In this document: piece by piece, positions 32,576 through 36,030 of the stretch
Layout: every line of letters begins with the position of its first letter
Numbering within the stretch: position 1 is the first letter of the stretch
Source: Stieleria tagensis
Lineage (GTDB): Bacteria; Planctomycetota; Planctomycetia; Pirellulales; Pirellulaceae
Direction of reading: 5' to 3'
Assembly: GCF_024129865.1 (NCBI RefSeq)
Contig: NZ_JAMYFE010000071.1
Coordinates: 1-36,030 of the forward strand
Length of the DNA stretch: 36,030 nucleotides
The notes under the pieces: model-generated
What the model saw: only the letters and a program-made list of their open reading frames with translations
The model's database searches: none
What the model was told of the DNA's origin: nothing
Made by a program: the position numbers and the translations under genes

Positions 32576-35038
32576 ATGCTTAGACTGATTCCCCCTCGAC
32601 ACTCCAAATGGGCCAGCGATTTGACGGTCGCTGGCAGCGACAATCGTTTTCGATCCTTGATTTGCCTGTGCTGGTTGCTGGTGATCGCAGCGGCGGGCAG
32701 GGCCGATTGTTTTGCCGATCCACCCAACGTGTTGTTGATACTGGCAGATGATTTGGGATTTTCGGATCTCGGTTGCTATGGCGGCGAGATTCAAACGCCT
32801 CAATTGGATTCGCTCGCGGAGACGGGACTGCGGTTCACGCAGTTCTACAACACCGGTCGATGCTGGCCGACGCGTGGATCCATGCTGACCGGCTATTACG
32901 CCCAACAGATTCGCCGAGACCATTTGCCGGGGATTCCCAGTGGTGGTCGTGGCGAACGCCCCGAGTGGGCAGAACTGCTACCGAAAATGCTGTCGACCGC
33001 TGGCTATCGCTCGTATCACACCGGGAAATGGCATATCGACGGCCAACCGCTTGATTCGGGATTCGATCGGACGTCGTTGAATCAGACCGGTCGGTATTTT
33101 GAAGTGAAGGAAACGGCCGGCGGGAAGCGTGAAAAACCGCTGCAGTTTCGGGAGGATTTTTACCTGACCAGCGCGATGGCTGACGACGCAATTGACAATT
33201 TAAAAGACCATGCCGCCAATCACGCCGACAAACCATTCTTTCAGTATCTGGCATTCACCGCGCCGCATTTTCCATTGCATGCGCTGCCACAAGACATTGC
33301 GATTTATTCGGACACCTATACGGTTGGTTGGGATGTGATCCGGGCGCAACGTTGGCAGCGAATGCAATCGATGGGATTGCTGGACCCGGCAACGATCGGC
33401 CAGGTCTCCGCTGTCGAGCGAGAATTGGGGCCACCCTACCACTTTCCCGACGCCTTTGAGATTTTGGGTGACGGCGAGCTCAATCGTCCGCTGCCGTGGA
33501 AGAATTTAACGCCAGCGCAACAGGAGTTCCAAGCGACCAAAATGGCAATTCACGCGGCGATGATTCACCGTATGGATTTGGAAATTGGTCGGGTGTTCGA
33601 TCAGATTCGCCAAATGGGGCGATGGGACGACACGTTGGTGATGTTCCTGTCCGACAACGGCGCGAGCGCTGAAATCATGGTTCGCGGCGACGGGCACGAC
33701 CCCAGCGCGGCGCCTGGTTCCGGGGCGACCTATCTGTGTCTGGGGCCGGGCTGGTCGACGGCCTGTAACACGCCCTTTCGACGTCACAAAACGTGGACCC
33801 ACGAGGGCGGCATTTCGACTCCGATGTTGGTTTCCTGGCCGGCGCGTGTTCGCAGCGGTGGCGATTATCGTCGCAATCCGCACCATGTGATCGATATCGT
33901 TCCAACGATTCTGCAACTGGCCGGCGCGTCACATCGCCAAGATGCACCGCCACCGCCCGGAGAAAGCTTTGTGGCGGAATTGGAACACCAGGTTGATGCC
34001 CCGCCGCGTTCACTATGGTGGTATCACGACGGACACAAGGCGATGCGCCGCGGGGATTGGAAAGCCGTGGCCCCCGAAGGCGAACCATGGGAGTTGTATG
34101 ACTTGGCAACCGACCGTGGCGAGTCAACAGATCTGGCGCTACCCCATGCCAATGTGCTGGAGGAATTGGTTGCTGCCTGGCAGAACCAACTGGACCAATC
34201 GATCGCGATGGCATCCGAAGGGATCAGCCCAACGGTGCTAGAAAAGGAACAAGGACGAACGCACAACGCGGGCAAGATGTGGGACGCACAACAGGCCGCG
34301 CGGATCAAACGCGTTCAAGTTCTGCCGCAGGGCGAGTCGTTTCGTGTCGCGGATCGACATGCATTTTTGATGGCAGCGGAAAATCCGGCGACGACAAAAC
34401 ATGGAAAACCATGGGTTTTCTACGCGCCGACACTGCGTCGATACCCGGATAAAAATGAAACCTGGATGCATCAACGCTTTTTGGACGCTGGCGTGTCGGT
34501 CGCCGGCATCGACATCGGCGAGGGCTATGGAAGTCCGTATAGCCAGCCCCTCTTTGATGCGCTGTATGACGAAATGGTTTCACGCGGCTATAGCTCCCGG
34601 CCGGTCTTGCTGGGCCGCAGCCGTGGTGGCTTGGCGGTGGCCCGGTTCGCGATTGAACATCCCGAACGCGTGGCGGCGATCGGTGGGATCTATCCCGTGT
34701 TTGATTACACGAGCTACCCAGGCGTCGAGCGGGCTGCGGCGGTTTATGGCGTCTCGGCGAAAGAACTGCTCGAGAAGCAATTGGAACTGAATCCGATTAA
34801 ACGGGTTGATCGTATTGCCCAGGCAAAGATTCCGGTTTTTCTGATCCATGGGACGGAGGATACGCTTGTTCCACTAAAACAAAACTCCGGCGCGTTTGAA
34901 ACAACCTATCATGCCAATGGTGCTCAGTCGAACATCACGCTGAAACGAATCGAAGGCCAAGGGCATAGTGCTTGGCCGGGCTTTTTCCAAGACGACGACC
35001 TTGTCAACTTTTTGATTGATACTGCGAAAAGTGAATAG
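32576..35038 (+). CDS. Sulfatase fused to an alpha/beta-hydrolase esterase domain
   Basis: From ATG 32576 the protein has 820 residues. A hydrophobic signal segment (about 28-46) follows a long polar leader. The sulfatase domain (about 49-540) has VLLILADDLGFSDLGCYGG with metal-binding Asp pair, and RCWPTRGSMLTG with Cys96 of the CxPxR site that is converted to formylglycine. It also has YHTGKWH and, later, FLSDNGAS for the metal. A second domain (about 580-815) is an alpha/beta hydrolase: GRSRGG with nucleophile Ser682, HGTEDTLVP with Asp762 and GQGHS with His797, a complete triad. The fusion should remove sulfate and an ester group (acetyl or other) from the same polysaccharide outside the cytoplasm. 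The next gene overlaps the stop. TTG at 32573 is a weaker start. Confidence 0.93.
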   Translation: MLRLIPPRHSKWASDLTVAGSDNRFRSLICLCWLLVIAAAGRADCFADPPNVLLILADDLGFSDLGCYGGEIQTPQLDSLAETGLRFTQFYNTGRCWPTRGSMLTGYYAQQIRRDHLPGIPSGGRGERPEWAELLPKMLSTAGYRSYHTGKWHIDGQPLDSGFDRTSLNQTGRYFEVKETAGGKREKPLQFREDFYLTSAMADDAIDNLKDHAANHADKPFFQYLAFTAPHFPLHALPQDIAIYSDTYTVGWDVIRAQRWQRMQSMGLLDPATIGQVSAVERELGPPYHFPDAFEILGDGELNRPLPWKNLTPAQQEFQATKMAIHAAMIHRMDLEIGRVFDQIRQMGRWDDTLVMFLSDNGASAEIMVRGDGHDPSAAPGSGATYLCLGPGWSTACNTPFRRHKTWTHEGGISTPMLVSWPARVRSGGDYRRNPHHVIDIVPTILQLAGASHRQDAPPPPGESFVAELEHQVDAPPRSLWWYHDGHKAMRRGDWKAVAPEGEPWELYDLATDRGESTDLALPHANVLEELVAAWQNQLDQSIAMASEGISPTVLEKEQGRTHNAGKMWDAQQAARIKRVQVLPQGESFRVADRHAFLMAAENPATTKHGKPWVFYAPTLRRYPDKNETWMHQRFLDAGVSVAGIDIGEGYGSPYSQPLFDALYDEMVSRGYSSRPVLLGRSRGGLAVARFAIEHPERVAAIGGIYPVFDYTSYPGVERAAAVYGVSAKELLEKQLELNPIKRVDRIAQAKIPVFLIHGTEDTLVPLKQNSGAFETTYHANGAQSNITLKRIEGQGHSAWPGFFQDDDLVNFLIDTAKSE

Positions 35039-35639
35039 CGTTTCTGAAACCGTTATCGTCATTCATGGCTATGCCTGTAGTTCCGTGTTCACGCAACCGT
35101 TGCGCTATCGACTTTCCAAGCGTGGGTTCAAGGCAGTCTGTTGGTCCTATCACAGTCTGTGGGGAACTGTGGAAGGACATGCCCAGCGGCTGCGCGCCTA
35201 CCTGGACAAATTAGACGAGGCGGATGAACGTTTTCACATCGTCGCCCACAGCATGGGGTCGGCGATCACACGCGCCGCGCTGTGCGATTCTCAGCCCGAC
35301 GGGCTGCGGCGAATCGTTTTTTTGGCGCCGCCGATTTCGGGGCTTCCGTTGGCGCGACTGTCGTCGGGAATCACAAAATGGATCAGTCGCCCGTTTTCGG
35401 AACTGTCCGATGCGCCGGACAGCTACGTCAATTCTTTGCCGTCGCCCGACCAGTTGGAAATCGGTGTGATCGCGGCCAAGTACGACTGTCTGGTTCCCCT
35501 GAAAAATACGACGATGCCCGGGCTGCGCGATCGAATCACCTTGGGCGCGACTCACAATTCGCTGCTCTTCGACCGCCAAGTGGTTGATCTGGCGGCTGGA
35601 TTCTTGCGTGCCGGCCGGTTCCAAATCATTTGTCGATGA
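35031..35639 (+). CDS. Small alpha/beta hydrolase (esterase/lipase-like)
   Basis: From GTG 35031 the protein has 202 residues. VIVIHGYACSSVF carries the oxyanion HGY (12-14), HIVAHSMGSAI the nucleophile Ser74, YDCLVPL the acid Asp152 and ATHNSLLF the base His175, so the triad is complete. The AHSMGS elbow and short length resemble lipase- or PGAP1-like esterases. There is no signal peptide, so it is probably cytoplasmic. The GTG start overlaps the sulfatase stop (35036-35038), implying coupled expression. Perhaps it processes products of the sulfatase-esterase after uptake, which is inference. The frame is open back to a TTG at 35016. Its 3' end overlaps the convergent small lipoprotein gene by 14 nt. 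Confidence 0.87.
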   Translation: MNSVSETVIVIHGYACSSVFTQPLRYRLSKRGFKAVCWSYHSLWGTVEGHAQRLRAYLDKLDEADERFHIVAHSMGSAITRAALCDSQPDGLRRIVFLAPPISGLPLARLSSGITKWISRPFSELSDAPDSYVNSLPSPDQLEIGVIAAKYDCLVPLKNTTMPGLRDRITLGATHNSLLFDRQVVDLAAGFLRAGRFQIICR

Positions 35640-35814
35640 AACCGTTTACGTCGGGGTCGTAGACGGTCATCGCGCGAGTGGCATCGGTCAAATCGATCGG
35701 TGCGATCACCAGCGAGTACAAGTCCGTGTCAGTGTCAGCAGGCAGGATTTGTCCGCAACAGGTGGCTGCGCAACAGCAACTCACCAAAAGGATTCCCAGT
35801 CGAGTCAGACGCAT
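35626..35814 (-). CDS. Small lipoprotein ending inside an EF-hand loop
   Basis: The 62-residue protein starts at ATG 35814 with GGGAG 7 nt upstream, a strong SD site for this window. The N terminus RLTRLGILLVSCCCAATCCG is a signal with a lipobox-like LVSC, so it may be a lipoprotein. The mature part (ILPADTDTDLYSLVIAPIDL) ends with YDPDVNGFIDK. DPDVNGFIDK fits positions 1-10 of a calcium-binding EF-hand loop (DxDxNGxID), but the stop comes before the position-12 acidic residue and the exit helix. It is thus either a truncated EF-hand protein or a family with a non-calcium end. Its last 14 nt overlap the convergent esterase gene. Confidence 0.55.
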   Translation of the reverse strand: MRLTRLGILLVSCCCAATCCGQILPADTDTDLYSLVIAPIDLTDATRAMTVYDPDVNGFIDK

Positions 35815-35876
35815 CAATCCGCTCCCAAGTTGCACCCATGGCACCAATCCGGTTGGCATCATTGTACGTTGTAGCC

Positions 35877-35929
35877 GGCCTCTGTGAGGCAGGTTCTATT
35901 GCGGAAGCACAACCGGGCTCACAGAGGCC
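35877..35929. repeat. 12-bp inverted repeat
   Basis: GGCCTCTGTGAG (35877-35888) is the exact reverse complement of 35918-35929, with a 29-nt loop. It lies upstream of the small lipoprotein gene and could be a small palindromic element or a regulatory hairpin. No second copy is in the window. Confidence 0.7.
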
Positions 35930-35988
35930 AGCCACAGAAGTTCACCTGGGTTTCCTGCCCAGCCCGCCTCCAGCAGGTTCGGCAGTTT

Positions 35989-36030
35989 AACGCTGGCTTC
36001 AAAAAGCGTGAGCGAGGGATCCCGTTAACA
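35989..36030. repeat. Right-edge copy of the extragenic repeat, cut by the window end
   Basis: AACGCTGGCTTCAAAA followed by AGCGTGAGCGAGGGATCCCGTTAACA repeats the unit start seen at 122-138 and the GCGAGGGATCCCGCTAACA core at 21-39. The second hairpin arm would lie beyond 36030. Confidence 0.8.

Overview
The window looks like part of a planctomycete chromosome, most like the Pirellulaceae (Rhodopirellula/Blastopirellula group). Markers of that group are a YTV-repeat exported protein, a DUF1592 cytochrome-type protein paired with a DUF1552 Tat protein, a formylglycine-generating-enzyme (FGE)-like domain fused to leucine-rich repeats, a CxPxR sulfatase, a Tat-exported Gfo/Idh/MocA oxidoreductase, few clear Shine-Dalgarno sites and many GTG starts. 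Apart from the short repeats no mobile element was seen, and there is no tRNA, rRNA or CRISPR array.

Layout. 1-200: a cluster of short extragenic repeats with a perfect 17-bp-arm hairpin; another copy of the family begins at the right edge (35989-36030). 262-2762: a divergent pair, an N-acetylneuraminate lyase-like aldolase (-) and an exported Gfo/Idh/MocA oxidoreductase (+). 2883-4439: a YTV-type repeat protein (-). 4700-12880: a three-gene operon (-) of an NfeD/YqiJ-like membrane protein, a YqiK-like flotillin and a 1751-residue DUF3686/AAA+ ATPase. This is the most system-like block. 13021-17112: an M50 site-2 protease with CBS domains, a RbsD/FucU mutarotase, a small membrane protein, a GT2 glycosyltransferase and a hypothetical protein. 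17415-20379: an operon (-) in which a hypoxanthine phosphoribosyltransferase gene is coupled by stop/start overlaps to two GT4-like glycosyltransferase genes. 20620-24773: a small acidic-tailed protein, then a MacB/LolD-like ABC ATPase overlapping a double-FtsX permease. 24991-25884: a secreted protein of unknown function with a good promoter. 25959-32282: an operon (-) of FGE-like/LRR protein, DUF1592 protein and DUF1552 protein. 32576-35639: a sulfatase fused to an alpha/beta hydrolase, overlapped by a second small alpha/beta hydrolase gene. 35626-35814: a small lipoprotein that stops inside an EF-hand loop.

How the genes may work together. The right third reads as a sulfated-polysaccharide region: a sulfatase-esterase fusion, a second esterase and a divergent exported DUF1592/DUF1552/FGE-LRR operon share a 293-bp control region holding two 12-bp palindromes, one of them very like a LacI-family operator. 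The NfeD-flotillin-ATPase operon is probably a membrane-microdomain or envelope-maintenance machine; its leader can fold a hairpin that covers the only SD-like sequence before nfeD. Two tail-to-tail gene pairs each hold a copy of one small element whose hairpin stem differs by compensating base changes, which suggests a conserved, perhaps terminator-like structure.
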